From contig NZ_KI912608.1 in NCBI RefSeq assembly GCF_000519265.1, positions 2,141,313-2,205,312 of the forward strand: a stretch of DNA of 64,000 bases, given 5' to 3'. The DNA comes from Desulfonatronum lacustre DSM 10312. Lineage in GTDB: Bacteria; Desulfobacterota; Desulfovibrionia; Desulfovibrionales; Desulfonatronaceae. Of this stretch, positions 10,144 to 18,949 are shown one piece after another. Below the pieces are notes generated by a model. The model ran no database searches and was not told where the DNA came from. It was given only the letters and a program-made list of their open reading frames with translations. Position 1 is the stretch's first letter; each line of letters starts with the position of its first letter. Both the position numbers and the translations under genes were made by a program.

Positions 10144-10219
10144 TGGAGCGGGCGACGGGAGTCGAACCCGCGACACCAAGCTTGGGAAGCTTGTACTCTA
10201 CCAGCTGAGCTACGCCCGC
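10144..10219 (-). tRNA. tRNA-Gly, anticodon CCC
   Basis: The minus strand gives a 76-nt cloverleaf with encoded CCA: acceptor GCGGGCG paired with CGCCCGC, D-arm GCTC...GAGT, anticodon stem CAAGC/GCTTG with loop TTCCCAA (anticodon CCC), T-arm GCGGG TTCGACT CCCGT, discriminator T and CCA at 10146-10144. A CCC anticodon reads GGG glycine codons. It precedes the rimP-nusA-infB operon. Confidence 0.96.
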
Positions 10220-10237
10220 CCGCGAAACGCAATCGTT

Positions 10238-10266
10238 CATATGCTCAAGGGCCCAGAACTTGTCAA
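10238..10266 (-). promoter_or_regulatory. Sigma-70-type promoter for tRNA-Gly
   Basis: On the minus strand a perfect -35 box TTGACA (10266-10261) is followed after exactly 17 nt by CATATG (10243-10238), a moderate -10 box. The predicted start is 10-15 nt before the tRNA 5' end. It is divergent from the flgF promoter, so both lie in the same 110-bp gap. Confidence 0.7.
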
Positions 10267-10285
10267 GCATCCAGACCAGAAAAAA

Positions 10286-10301
10286 TGGCTTGGAATTTGC
10301 T
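10286..10301 (+). promoter_or_regulatory. Sigma-54 (RpoN)-type promoter for the flgF operon
   Basis: The sequence TGGCTTGGAATTTGCT fits the -24/-12 consensus TGGCACG-N4-TTGCW: the GG and GC pairs are exactly 10 nt apart. It lies 26 nt before the flgF start. Class II/III flagellar genes are commonly RpoN-dependent in bacteria with polar flagella, so this is probably the start of the flgF-to-fliW operon. Confidence 0.72.
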
Positions 10302-10327
10302 TGCATCCAAAACCAGGAGGAATCGCG

Positions 10328-11104
10328 ATGCAGACCAGTATGTATAACGCCCTGTTCGGCGCCCTGACCCAGGAACACCGCTTGGCAAATACCGCCAACA
10401 ATTTGGCGAACGTGAACACCACGGGCTACAAGCGTGAAACCATGGCCTTTCGGGACGTCTTCATCCGTTTCGGCCACGGCATGCTGGACCCCATTTCCGC
10501 CATCAACGAAAAATCGCTGCTTCCTGTCCCGGACGAAATGGCCCAGAACCGGATCGCCCTGACCCACATCGACTTTGCTCAAGGATCGGCCAAGGAGACC
10601 GGCAATCCGTTGGACGCGGCGCTTCAAGGCGAAGGCTTCTTCAAAGTCCGCACCCTGGAGGGAGATTTCTACACCCGCAACGGCAACTTCCGCCTGACCC
10701 CGGGCGGCGAGTTGGTCACGGGGCAAGGCTTCCCCGTGCTCGTGGACGGCGGCCCCGTGAACCTGGAGCCCAACGCCCGGATCGTCATCGGTCCCGATGG
10801 AGCAATCCAGGCCAATGGCGAGCCCGTAGGCAATTTTGACCTGGTGACCTTTGAAAATCCACAGGTATTGGAAAAACTGGGCCAAAACATGTTCCGACTC
10901 CGTCCCGGAGTCCAGGCCGCCGAACTGCCCGCGGACAACGCCACCGTGATGCAGGGCTACCTGGAAGGGGCGAATGTGGAAGTGGTCAGCGAAATGGTCA
11001 ACATGATCGAGGCCCACCGCAGTTTCGAAGCCTACCAGAAGGTGATGCACACGGCCCAGGAAGCGGACCAGAAGGTCATCCGGGAAGTGGCTTCACCCCG
11101 ATAG
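10328..11104 (+). CDS. flgF: Flagellar basal-body rod protein FlgF
   Basis: FlgF is a proximal/distal rod subunit of the flagellar basal body, exported by the flagellar type III system. The protein is 258 aa from the ATG at 10328, which follows AGGAGG by 8 nt. The N-terminal rod signature is MYNALFGALTQEHRLANTANNLANVNTTGYK, matching the flagellar basal-body rod motif, and the C-terminal FlgG-like block is GYLEGANVEVVSEMVNMIEAHRSFEAYQKV. The open frame extends upstream to 10241, but that part lacks a start signal. It is the first gene of a plus-strand flagellar operon. Confidence 0.95.
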   Translation: MQTSMYNALFGALTQEHRLANTANNLANVNTTGYKRETMAFRDVFIRFGHGMLDPISAINEKSLLPVPDEMAQNRIALTHIDFAQGSAKETGNPLDAALQGEGFFKVRTLEGDFYTRNGNFRLTPGGELVTGQGFPVLVDGGPVNLEPNARIVIGPDGAIQANGEPVGNFDLVTFENPQVLEKLGQNMFRLRPGVQAAELPADNATVMQGYLEGANVEVVSEMVNMIEAHRSFEAYQKVMHTAQEADQKVIREVASPR

Positions 11105-11139
11105 CAATAATACACTGAAATAGATGGAGGAAAACCTCA

Positions 11140-11922
11140 ATGATGCGCTCTCTATGGACGGCGGCCTCGGGCATGATGGCCATGCAGATGAACATCGACG
11201 TCACGTCCAACAACCTGGCCAACGTCAGCACCACGGGCTTCAAAAAAAGCCGGGCCGAATTCGAAGATTTAATGTACCAGACCATGAAGATCGCCGGGGC
11301 GGCCAATGCCGCCGGAGACCGGATTCCCACCGGGCTTCAGGTGGGCATGGGGGTTCGCCCCGTGACCGTGCACAAGGAATTCACCACCGGGTCTTTCCAG
11401 AACACCGGCAACCCCTTGGATCTGGCCATTGAAGGCGACGGGTTCTTCCAGGTGGATGTGAACGGCGAGTTCGCCTACACCCGGGCCGGGGCCTTCAAAT
11501 TGACCAACGAAGGTCAGGTGGTCACGGCCAACGGCTACGCCCTCCAGCCGGAGTTCATCGTGCCCCAGGATACCCAGAACATCGTGGTCACGGAAAACGG
11601 ACGCATCGTGGCCATGGACAGATTCGGCGAGGAGTTGGCCGGTGCGGACATCCCCTTGTTCACCTTCGTCAACCCGCCCGGCCTGAACAGCATCGGTCGA
11701 AATATGTTTCTGCCCACCGAAGCATCAGGAGATCCCATTGAGGGGGTTCCCGGCGAGGAAAACGTCGGTACTATTGCCCAGGGTTTTCTGGAAGGCTCCA
11801 ACGTGGACATGGTCGAGGAGATGGTTCGGCTGATCACCGGCCAGCGGGCCTATGAAATCAACTCCAAGGCCATCCAGACCTCCGACCAGATGCTCCAGAC
11901 CGCCACGCAGCTTAAGCGGTAG
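11140..11922 (+). CDS. flgG: Flagellar basal-body distal rod protein FlgG
   Basis: FlgG forms the distal rod that passes through the P and L rings. It is 260 aa, the standard length. N-terminal MMRSLWTAASGMMAMQMNIDVTSNNLANVSTTGFKKSR and the C-terminal GFLEGSNVDMVEEMVRLITGQRAYEINSKAIQ (given in part: EEMVRLITGQRAYE) are diagnostic. GGAGG precedes the ATG; a second ATG follows immediately and could also serve. It lies 35 nt after flgF. Confidence 0.97.
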   Translation: MMRSLWTAASGMMAMQMNIDVTSNNLANVSTTGFKKSRAEFEDLMYQTMKIAGAANAAGDRIPTGLQVGMGVRPVTVHKEFTTGSFQNTGNPLDLAIEGDGFFQVDVNGEFAYTRAGAFKLTNEGQVVTANGYALQPEFIVPQDTQNIVVTENGRIVAMDRFGEELAGADIPLFTFVNPPGLNSIGRNMFLPTEASGDPIEGVPGEENVGTIAQGFLEGSNVDMVEEMVRLITGQRAYEINSKAIQTSDQMLQTATQLKR

Positions 11923-11943
11923 TTTTAGTGGGAAGGTAAACAG

Positions 11944-12942
11944 ATGAGAAGGCAGGCCATGCAAACTTCTCTCACTCGTCTCTTTCTGGCTCTTGTGCTC
12001 TTGACTGCGGCCGGCCTGAGCGTCCTTGCCGAACCCAGCGCGGCCCAGCGCGGCTACTGGCATTACATGATCCAGCCCGTGGCCGCGGTCCAGGGCGAGG
12101 TGGTCCGGTTCGGGGACATCGCCGTGCCGTTGACGGATCATGGCCGCGCCCAATGGACGAACCTCGCCGACCGGCCCATGTGGCCCGCTCCGGACAGCGG
12201 CAAAACCATGACCTTCTCCCAGGACCGACTGGCCGGAATGCTTCGGCAGTACGTCGGTCACGCCGCCGCCTCCACGCGCATTCCCGGCCAGGTCGTGATC
12301 CAGGGTGGGGGGCAGGTGGTGCTGGAGGAAGAGCTGCGGTCCCGCGTCGTCACTTTTTTGACCCCAAAAGTCCGCCAACTGGGAGAAGAAATCACCGTTC
12401 GCGACTTTCGCCTTCCGAGCCATATTTTTCTGCCCCACATCCAGGACACCCTGGAGCTGGAACTGGCCGCGGACCCGCAACCCGGACGCAACAGTCTGCG
12501 CTTTTTGGTCCGCTCCGTGGACGAGCGAATCACCCGCCGTCTCACCGGCACGGTCTTTCTGGACGTCTGGCAAACCGTGCCCACGGCAGGTCGCCCGTTG
12601 AACCGGGGAAATCCGCTGGCCCTGGACGACGTCACCTTTCAGCGCAAGAACCTGGCCTATTTGCGGGAACAGGTCTGGGACGGGACCGGCGGACCATGGC
12701 AGATTCGCTCCCCGGTGGGCATGGACCAGGTCATCTACCTGTCCGCCCTGGACCCCTTGCCCGCCGTACGCCGCGGAGAAGTGATCACGCTGGTCTATGA
12801 GGGCGAGCTGGTCCGGTTGCAGATCCAGGTCCAGGCGCTCCAGGACGGAGCCATTGGGGAAACCATCACGGTGCGGAATTTGCAGAACAACAATGAAGTC
12901 CTGGCCCGGATCCGAGATCACGAAACCGTGATGGTCAGGTAA
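11944..12942 (+). CDS. flgA: Flagellar P-ring assembly chaperone FlgA
   Basis: FlgA is the periplasmic chaperone for P-ring formation by FlgI. The protein is 332 aa. It has a Sec-type signal peptide (hydrophobic LFLALVLLTAAGLSVLA, cleavage near AQR), a middle region of low similarity, and the C-terminal SAF-type domain with NRGNPLALDDVTFQ, SPVGMDQVIYLSALDPLPAVRRGE and a final GETITVRNLQNN block, which is typical of FlgA. It is longer than the enterobacterial form of about 220 aa. It sits directly before flgH and flgI, its functional partners. Confidence 0.9.
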   Translation: MRRQAMQTSLTRLFLALVLLTAAGLSVLAEPSAAQRGYWHYMIQPVAAVQGEVVRFGDIAVPLTDHGRAQWTNLADRPMWPAPDSGKTMTFSQDRLAGMLRQYVGHAAASTRIPGQVVIQGGGQVVLEEELRSRVVTFLTPKVRQLGEEITVRDFRLPSHIFLPHIQDTLELELAADPQPGRNSLRFLVRSVDERITRRLTGTVFLDVWQTVPTAGRPLNRGNPLALDDVTFQRKNLAYLREQVWDGTGGPWQIRSPVGMDQVIYLSALDPLPAVRRGEVITLVYEGELVRLQIQVQALQDGAIGETITVRNLQNNNEVLARIRDHETVMVR

Positions 12943-13013
12943 GCCGATGCGTGACCGTGCGACGCTCCCGAGCCGAAGAACCGACCAAAGCAAGCAAACA
13001 CGAGGATAATGCG

Positions 13014-13754
13014 ATGACCGACAAAATACTCTCCATACGCCCAGCCGTAGCCGTGCTCATGCCCCTGGCAATGCTCCTCGGGCTGAGCGGGTTTGCCTGC
13101 GCCCCGGCCAGCACTCAAAGCATGCCGAGCCCGATCCTGACCCAAACCGTGGACTACCCCCAACCGGCCGAACTCAATCCCGGTTCGCTGTTCAACCCGG
13201 CCAGCGCGGAGCTGCTCTTCGCGGACAATCGGGCCAGGCGGGTGGGAGACATCGTCCGGATCAAGGTCGTGGAGGAAAGCAAGGCCACGAACAAGGCCAC
13301 CACGGACACGTCCAGAGAGTCCGACATCGGCATGGGCATTGAGCACCTTTTGGACCAGCGGCTGATCAACGCGGGACTGCCGGTCTTGGGCATTGAGCGA
13401 GGCCAGTTTGGAGAAACTCCGCTGATCAGCGCCAGGACCTCCAACTCGTTCAAAGGCGACGGGGAAACCAAACGGGAATCCACCATCACGGCCACGGTCG
13501 GCGCACGGGTGGTCAAGACGCTTCCCAACGGCCTGATGCAGGTGGAGGGCGCCCGGGAAACCCGAGTGAACAACGAAACCCAGATCGTCGTGGTTCGGGG
13601 GCTGGTCCGGTCCACGGACATTGATCCGGACAACACCATCCTCTCCACCCACATGGCCGACGCGACCATCGAATTCTACGGCATGGGTGTTCTGGCGGAC
13701 AAACAACGGCCCGGATGGCTGACCCGGATCCTGGACAATGTCTGGCCGTTTTAA
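13014..13754 (+). CDS. flgH: Flagellar L-ring protein FlgH
   Basis: FlgH is the outer-membrane lipoprotein of the L ring. It is 246 aa from the ATG at 13014, which has a GAGGATA upstream; an upstream in-frame start at 12951 lacks any signal. The N-terminal hydrophobic segment ends in LSGFAC, an imperfect lipobox. Family blocks: SLFNPASAELLFADNRARRVGDIVRIKV and the C-terminal VVVRGLVRSTDIDPDNTILSTHMADATIEFYG (shown in part: GLVRSTDIDPDN). It follows flgA; a palindromic repeat element lies between it and flgI. Confidence 0.93.
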   Translation: MTDKILSIRPAVAVLMPLAMLLGLSGFACAPASTQSMPSPILTQTVDYPQPAELNPGSLFNPASAELLFADNRARRVGDIVRIKVVEESKATNKATTDTSRESDIGMGIEHLLDQRLINAGLPVLGIERGQFGETPLISARTSNSFKGDGETKRESTITATVGARVVKTLPNGLMQVEGARETRVNNETQIVVVRGLVRSTDIDPDNTILSTHMADATIEFYGMGVLADKQRPGWLTRILDNVWPF

Positions 13755-13786
13755 GGAAAAGTATACGAAATCAGTATTTAATCGTT

Positions 13787-13876
13787 GTCGAAATCGCAAT
13801 CGAAATCGAACTAAAATATTGATTTCAACGCATTGAAATGTCTTTTTGCAACATCGATTTCGATCACGATTTCGAC
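13787..13876. repeat. Hexamer-arm palindromic element A (flgH-flgI gap)
   Basis: The left arm (13787-13810) is built of ATCGAA-type 6-nt units and is the inverted complement of the right arm (13853-13876), with only about three mismatches in 24 nt. Between them an inner 7-bp hairpin ATTTCAA (13822-13828) / TTGAAAT (13833-13839) can form. The whole would fold as a long stem capped by a smaller hairpin. It lies inside an operon, 33 nt after flgH and about 60 nt before flgI, so full termination here seems unlikely. See the related elements at 33281, 34776 and 43107. Confidence 0.85.
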
Positions 13877-13939
13877 CTGATCCCGATACGTGCGAGCAGG
13901 ACAAGACCTTTGCCCCGGCGGCAATCCGGAGGAAATAGT

Positions 13940-15061
13940 ATGTGGAAGAGGTATTTCAAGGCTTCAGCCGTGCTGGTTCTCGCCATGGGCTTCTTGTTCG
14001 CGCTGATGGGAACGAATCCGGCCCAGGCCAGCGTCCGGATCAAGGACATCGCCACCGTGGCCGGCGACCGCAGCAACCAATTGGTGGGTTACGGCCTAGT
14101 TGTCGGTCTGTCGGGTACCGGCGACCGCCGAGGCGCGGAGTTCACCATCCAGTCCATGTCCAACATGCTGGAACGGATGGGGGTGCGGGTGGATCGCTCC
14201 AGGTTGCGGGTGCGTAACGTGGCCGCGGTGATGGTCACCACCCAAATGCCGGTTTCGTCCCGGGCCGGTTCCAGCCTGGACGTGTCCGTGTCCTCGGTGG
14301 GCGACGCCACCAGTCTTCTGGGCGGCGTCCTGCTGATGACCCCGCTGCGCGGCGTGGACGGCCAGACCTACGCCCTGGCCCAGGGCCCCTTGCTCCTGGG
14401 CGGATTCAGCGCCGGCGGCGACGCGGCCCAGGCCCAGAAAAACATCACCACCGTGGGTCTGATCCCCAACGGAGCCACGGTGGAACGCTCCGTTCCCTTC
14501 CAGTTCAACCAACAGGACAACGTGGTCCTGCATCTTCAGACCAAAGACTTTTCCACCGCGGTCCAGGTTGTGGACCGGATCAACGCCAACTTCGGCACCC
14601 CTTTGGCCCGGGCCATGGATGTCTCCACCATCGAAGTGGACGTCCCGGACATGTACCAGGGCAATCTGGTTCCCTTCATCGCGGCCCTGGAGGGTCTGCC
14701 CATCACCCCGGACTCACGGGCCCGGGTCGTGGTGGATGAGAAGACCGGCACCGTGGTCGTGGGCCAGAACGTCCGTTTGTCCAAAGTCGCCGTGGCCCAC
14801 GGGAATCTGCATATCGTCGTGGCCGAACGCCCGGAAGTGGTCCAGCCTCAACCCTTCTCCCTGGGTCAGACCGCCGTGGTCCCCCGCACCGAACTGGGCA
14901 TTCGCGAGGAAGACCGCCGCCTGACTCTCCTTGAAGGGGCCACGCTGCAAGACCTGGTCAACGGCCTCAACGCCATCGGCGCGACGCCCCGCGACCTGAT
15001 CTCCATCCTGCGCACCCTGAAGTCCGCCGGAGCGCTGCACGCGGACGTGGAGGTGATCTAA
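13940..15061 (+). CDS. flgI: Flagellar P-ring protein FlgI
   Basis: FlgI builds the periplasmic P ring around the distal rod. It is 373 aa from the ATG at 13940, which follows GGAGGAAA. A signal peptide is evident ([21 protein letters not shown]). Typical FlgI blocks are [31 protein letters not shown] (in part), [25 protein letters not shown] and the C-terminal [28 protein letters not shown]. The longer upstream frame from 13838 runs into the repeat element and is rejected. Its stop is immediately followed by the ATG of flgJ. Confidence 0.96.
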   Translation: MWKRYFKASAVLVLAMGFLFALMGTNPAQASVRIKDIATVAGDRSNQLVGYGLVVGLSGTGDRRGAEFTIQSMSNMLERMGVRVDRSRLRVRNVAAVMVTTQMPVSSRAGSSLDVSVSSVGDATSLLGGVLLMTPLRGVDGQTYALAQGPLLLGGFSAGGDAAQAQKNITTVGLIPNGATVERSVPFQFNQQDNVVLHLQTKDFSTAVQVVDRINANFGTPLARAMDVSTIEVDVPDMYQGNLVPFIAALEGLPITPDSRARVVVDEKTGTVVVGQNVRLSKVAVAHGNLHIVVAERPEVVQPQPFSLGQTAVVPRTELGIREEDRRLTLLEGATLQDLVNGLNAIGATPRDLISILRTLKSAGALHADVEVI

Positions 15062-16264
15062 ATGATCGGCCTGCCGGATACGAACACCCTGCTGCTCGGT
15101 CACGGGCAGAACGATGTTCACCGGCGTTTCGACGCGCTCCGGGGACTGCGCTCCGGTGAATCGACCGAAGATTCCCAACGGACCTCCCAAAAAGGCGACC
15201 CGCAAGACGCGGCGACCGCCAAGCACGAGAGCAAACTGCGGGAGGCCAGCCAGGACTTCGAGGCCATGTTTCTGCATCAGTTGATCAAGCAGATGCGGGC
15301 CACGGTCCCCCACCATGACCCCCTGCGAGGCAAAGGCGAGGAGTTCTGGCAGTCCCATTTCGACATGGAAATGGCCTCGGTTCTGGCCCGAAGCGGGGGG
15401 ATGGGTCTCGGCGACATGATCTTCGAGCAGCTCCGACAGACCCAGGTCCAGGCCACCAAGGACAGCGACCCGGTGGGCAAGCCCATGCCCTTGACCATCC
15501 TTGCCCCGCCCCAAAAACCAACTTTGGCCGCCGACGCAACCGCCTCGGAAACCGATCCGGAACCCTCCCTGTCCGCGACCTATCCCCAGGTGGCTTCACT
15601 CCAGGGGCCGTTCGCGGCTCCCGAAGCCACGGGTCGACCCCAAGGCTCTTCCTTTGACGCCGTAAGCATTCCCGGGACCACCAGCACCATGAATATGGTT
15701 CGCTCCCTGGCCCGGTCCATTGAGGAACGCGGCGGGGTGGTTCCGGAACATCCTGGGTCCGTAAACGGTCCGAGCCGAACCGGGTCCGTCGACGGCCCGA
15801 GCCTGACCGGGAACATCGATTCGCCCTCTCCGATCCTGCCCCCCATGCACTGGCCCCTTGAAGGCCGGGTCAGCTCCGGGTTCGGCTGGCGTCAGGACCC
15901 GTTCACCGGGGAGCAAGCCTGGCACTCCGGCGTGGACATGGCCGCCTCCAAGGGGACGCCCATCGGCGCGGCCTGGGACGGTCGGGTGGTCTTCGTGGGT
16001 CAACGCGGCGGCTACGGAAATATGGTGGTTCTGGAGCATGCCGGAGGATGGCGCTCTTACTACGCCCACAACGACCGGAACACGGTCAAGGTTGGAGACA
16101 AAATCCAGGCTGGGCAGCAGATCGCCACGGTGGGCTCCACCGGTCGCTCCACCGGCCCCCACCTGCATTTCGAAGTCCGCCAGGGCACCACGGCCTGGAA
16201 TCCGAAACAAATCCAGGACCGCCTGGAAGCCGGATTGCACATCGGTAAGCAGGACTCGGCCTAG
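15062..16264 (+). CDS. flgJ: FlgJ-type rod scaffold fused to an M23 (LytM) peptidase
   Basis: Residues 55-130 are a FlgJ rod-binding domain (KLREASQDFEAMFLHQLIKQM, then GGMGLGDMIFEQL), which caps or scaffolds the growing rod. After a proline/serine/threonine-rich linker with a short repeated PGSVNGPSRTGSVDGPS pattern, residues about 265-390 form an M23 zinc metallopeptidase: GFGWRQDP, HSGVDMAA (first His and Asp ligands) and HLHFEV (HxH). In gamma-proteobacteria the enzymatic half is a glucosaminidase; here an endopeptidase would cut peptide cross-links to let the rod through the wall. The ATG directly follows the flgI stop. No signal peptide is needed since FlgJ is exported by the flagellar system. 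Confidence 0.9.
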   Translation: MIGLPDTNTLLLGHGQNDVHRRFDALRGLRSGESTEDSQRTSQKGDPQDAATAKHESKLREASQDFEAMFLHQLIKQMRATVPHHDPLRGKGEEFWQSHFDMEMASVLARSGGMGLGDMIFEQLRQTQVQATKDSDPVGKPMPLTILAPPQKPTLAADATASETDPEPSLSATYPQVASLQGPFAAPEATGRPQGSSFDAVSIPGTTSTMNMVRSLARSIEERGGVVPEHPGSVNGPSRTGSVDGPSLTGNIDSPSPILPPMHWPLEGRVSSGFGWRQDPFTGEQAWHSGVDMAASKGTPIGAAWDGRVVFVGQRGGYGNMVVLEHAGGWRSYYAHNDRNTVKVGDKIQAGQQIATVGSTGRSTGPHLHFEVRQGTTAWNPKQIQDRLEAGLHIGKQDSA

Positions 16265-16332
16265 TTTTTGAATATGTCGACAGTATGCCGGACACCCCGG
16301 AAAAATTTGCATCCAACCCCGCGAGGTCGATC

Positions 16333-16812
16333 ATGTCCCGAGCCATACTGCAAAATCTGCATCGTCAAAAACAAGCGCTTTTTCTCCTGTCCCACCTCCT
16401 GGACGAGGAGTTCCAACACCTGAGCAAGAGCGATCCCCAAGCCGTAGCCTCGGTGGAATTTTCCATTCAGGAACTGCTGCGCCAGATCGCCGAGGAACGC
16501 CGGGGACTCAAGAGCGCCATCCACCAGATCGACCCCGCCCTGCCGGGCATTCGCGACCTACCGTTGATTCTGGATGAGTCCACCCGAGACCAGGTCCGGG
16601 ACACCCTTCGTCAAATCGACGTTCAGGAACAGGACTGCGCCCGGAAAGCCGCCCAGAACGCCGTGATCACCCGCGGCCTGATGGACCAGAACCAGGCCCT
16701 CCTGGATTACCTGACCAACGAAATCCGGCCCAAAAACGGACACACCTACTCCCAACGCGGCAGATGGCTGCACCCCGGCGACACGGGTGCCCTGCTCAAA
16801 GGCAGACTGTAG
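16333..16812 (+). CDS. flgN: FlgN-like flagellar export chaperone
   Basis: A mainly helical protein of 159 aa between flgJ and flgK, the normal place for FlgN, the cytoplasmic chaperone of the hook-filament junction proteins FlgK and FlgL. The sequence (RAILQNLHRQKQALFLLSHLLDEEF, then FSIQELLRQIAEERRGL) has the length and heptad-like pattern of the FlgN family, but similarity is weak, so the call rests partly on position. I prefer the ATG at 16333, preceded by GAGG at 6 nt, to the one at 16285, which has no ribosome binding site. Confidence 0.72.
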   Translation: MSRAILQNLHRQKQALFLLSHLLDEEFQHLSKSDPQAVASVEFSIQELLRQIAEERRGLKSAIHQIDPALPGIRDLPLILDESTRDQVRDTLRQIDVQEQDCARKAAQNAVITRGLMDQNQALLDYLTNEIRPKNGHTYSQRGRWLHPGDTGALLKGRL

Positions 16813-16821
16813 GATATTCCC

Positions 16822-18921
16822 ATGACCGTCGGCGTAAACTCCCTCCTGAACACCGGCAAGGGCGCGCTCCTGGCCTTCCAGTCCGCCATTCACGTCACCG
16901 GCGAGAACATCGCCAACGTGAATACTCCGGGTTACAGTCGGCGCTCCGTCCGTCTGGAGGAAAACCCGAGCATCGATTATCGCCCAGGGCAAATCGGAAC
17001 GGGCGTGACCGCCAAGGAAGTCATCCGCCATTACGACTACTTTATTGAGCGCCAGTACCTGGACAAGTCCTCCACCATGCACCGCTGGGATTCCCTGCAC
17101 ACGAACCTGCGTCAGGTGGAACTGCTGTTCAATGAGTCCATCGGCGACGGCCTGAACGACGTGATGGCCAAGTTCTGGGCGGACTGGCAGAACGTCTCCC
17201 TGCGCCCGGACGACATGGCCTCTCGTGGCCAGCTCACCAGCACGGCTCAAAACATGACCCAGATCATCAATCAGTTGGAACGCGATCTGGGTCTATTTCA
17301 GCGCCAGATGGACGACTTCATCCGTCAGGACGTGAACCGGGCCAATGAATTGCTCCGGGAAATCGCCGAAATCAACAGCAGGATCACGGTCCACGACATC
17401 CCCGGACAGAACAACGCCAACGCCCTCCTGGACAAACGCGACTCCATGGTCCGCGAACTCGCCGGCCTCCTGGACATCCAGACCCAGGACAAGGGCAACG
17501 GCGAATTCTTCGTCATGACCACGGCGGGTCATACGCTGGTGGACGGGCAGAATTTCTTTGCGTTGAAGTTTGAGGGGGCGCAAGCATTTCAATCTCTTGC
17601 GGCAGGTTCAACGAGTAGTATTAATTTTTCTGGTACATCAGAACGGGAGTACCTTGTCGAAGTGCTGACGGATGGTCACGCAAATGGCAGTTTGCCTGGG
17701 GCGGCGACCTATCGGGTGTCATTGGATGGCGGTGTCACTTGGCTCAAGGATGACAATGGAGGTCAACGCGAGTTCATCACCCAGTTGCAAGATAACAAGG
17801 TAACGATCGAAGGTCTTGATATCTGGTTTGATGCCGGAAATTTAACCGCGGGGGACAAGTTCACCATCGTGCCCAAAAGCGGGCTGTATTGGTACGAAAA
17901 TACGTCTTCAAAAATGAACATCACTCCCCAGATCCATTTTAACGGGGAGGACAACCGCCGAAGAATCACCGGCGGCTCTCTGACCGGCTATTTCAACTTC
18001 CGAGACGACTATATCGGCAACTTCCGGGAAAAACTGGACTCGCTCGCCTCGACCATGGCCTGGGAAGTAAACCGGATTCATAGCCAAGGGGCGGGGCTTG
18101 AAAAATTTGGCCAAGTTCTGGGAACGTATGGTGTTGCTGATAACGACGAGCCACTGAGCAGTTTGTCTTCTGGTTTGTTCTATGGGGATAAGTTGCAAGA
18201 CGGAAGCTTGACGATTTGGGTATTTGGTTCTGGAAGTTCAGGTACTGCCTACAACATCGATTTTTCATCCATCAACCCTCCAGGCCTGACGAATTTTGAT
18301 CCAACACAGCATACTCTTCAGGATGTCCAAAGTGCCATTAACAACAGCTTGACAGGAACTGGCGTAAATGCATCAATTGTCGATAATCGCTTACAGCTTA
18401 CGGCTGCTACCCCCCCCGGCAACACTTTTGCCTTCGGCTCCGACTCCACCGGCCTCCTGGCGGCCTTGGGCATTAACACGTTCTTCGACGGTACGGACGC
18501 GCGCGGCTTAAGCATAAACCAGGATGTTTTCAACAATCTTTCGCTGATCAATGTCGGGCACGTCAATGGAGCCGGCGAAATCAACACCGGGGACAATGAA
18601 ACGGCCAAGGCCGTCGCGGCCCTTCAATACGAAAAAGTCAATTTCAGAACAAGCTTCCAGGGAAAAACCTCGCAAACCCTGCAAAGCTTTTACGGTTCCC
18701 TGGTCGGCGACGTCGGGGCGGCCACGAGCAACGCCAATTTCAACCATAGTTTCAACAAGGCCCTGGCCGACGATCTGCGAAACCGCCAGGAAGAAATTTC
18801 CGGCGTGAACCTGGACGAGGAAATGAGCAGCCTGATCAAGTTCCAACATTCCTACAGCGCCGCAGCCAAGCTCATTTCCACGGCGGACCAGATGTTTCAG
18901 ACCATCTTGGCCATGAAATAG
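16822..18921 (+). CDS. flgK: Flagellar hook-associated protein 1 (FlgK)
   Basis: FlgK is the first junction protein between hook and filament. It is 699 aa, longer than the enterobacterial 550 aa. The N-terminal NSLLNTGKGALLAFQSAIHVTGENIANVNTPGYSRRSV (in part GENIANVNTPGYSRR) and the C-terminal SGVNLDEEMSSLIKFQHSYSAAAKLISTADQMFQTIL (in part) are diagnostic. Residues about 250-540 are inserted, variable surface domains; this stretch (about 17575-18420) is visibly richer in A and T than the ends. It includes a module YRVSLDGGVTWLKDDNGG that resembles two modules in FlgL. An AGGATAT lies before the ATG. Confidence 0.96.
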   Translation: MTVGVNSLLNTGKGALLAFQSAIHVTGENIANVNTPGYSRRSVRLEENPSIDYRPGQIGTGVTAKEVIRHYDYFIERQYLDKSSTMHRWDSLHTNLRQVELLFNESIGDGLNDVMAKFWADWQNVSLRPDDMASRGQLTSTAQNMTQIINQLERDLGLFQRQMDDFIRQDVNRANELLREIAEINSRITVHDIPGQNNANALLDKRDSMVRELAGLLDIQTQDKGNGEFFVMTTAGHTLVDGQNFFALKFEGAQAFQSLAAGSTSSINFSGTSEREYLVEVLTDGHANGSLPGAATYRVSLDGGVTWLKDDNGGQREFITQLQDNKVTIEGLDIWFDAGNLTAGDKFTIVPKSGLYWYENTSSKMNITPQIHFNGEDNRRRITGGSLTGYFNFRDDYIGNFREKLDSLASTMAWEVNRIHSQGAGLEKFGQVLGTYGVADNDEPLSSLSSGLFYGDKLQDGSLTIWVFGSGSSGTAYNIDFSSINPPGLTNFDPTQHTLQDVQSAINNSLTGTGVNASIVDNRLQLTAATPPGNTFAFGSDSTGLLAALGINTFFDGTDARGLSINQDVFNNLSLINVGHVNGAGEINTGDNETAKAVAALQYEKVNFRTSFQGKTSQTLQSFYGSLVGDVGAATSNANFNHSFNKALADDLRNRQEEISGVNLDEEMSSLIKFQHSYSAAAKLISTADQMFQTILAMK

Positions 18922-18949
18922 GCGCAACGTCGGCAAGGAGCGACTCCCC

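Noticed and set aside
13838-13939. Upstream extension of flgI through the repeat element
   Set aside because: It would put 34 non-conserved residues before a clear signal peptide; the ATG at 13940 has its own GGAGGAAA.
17575-18420. AT-rich middle of flgK as a prophage or insertion-sequence remnant
   Set aside because: The reading frame is continuous and the modules resemble those of FlgL, so variable surface domains explain it better.
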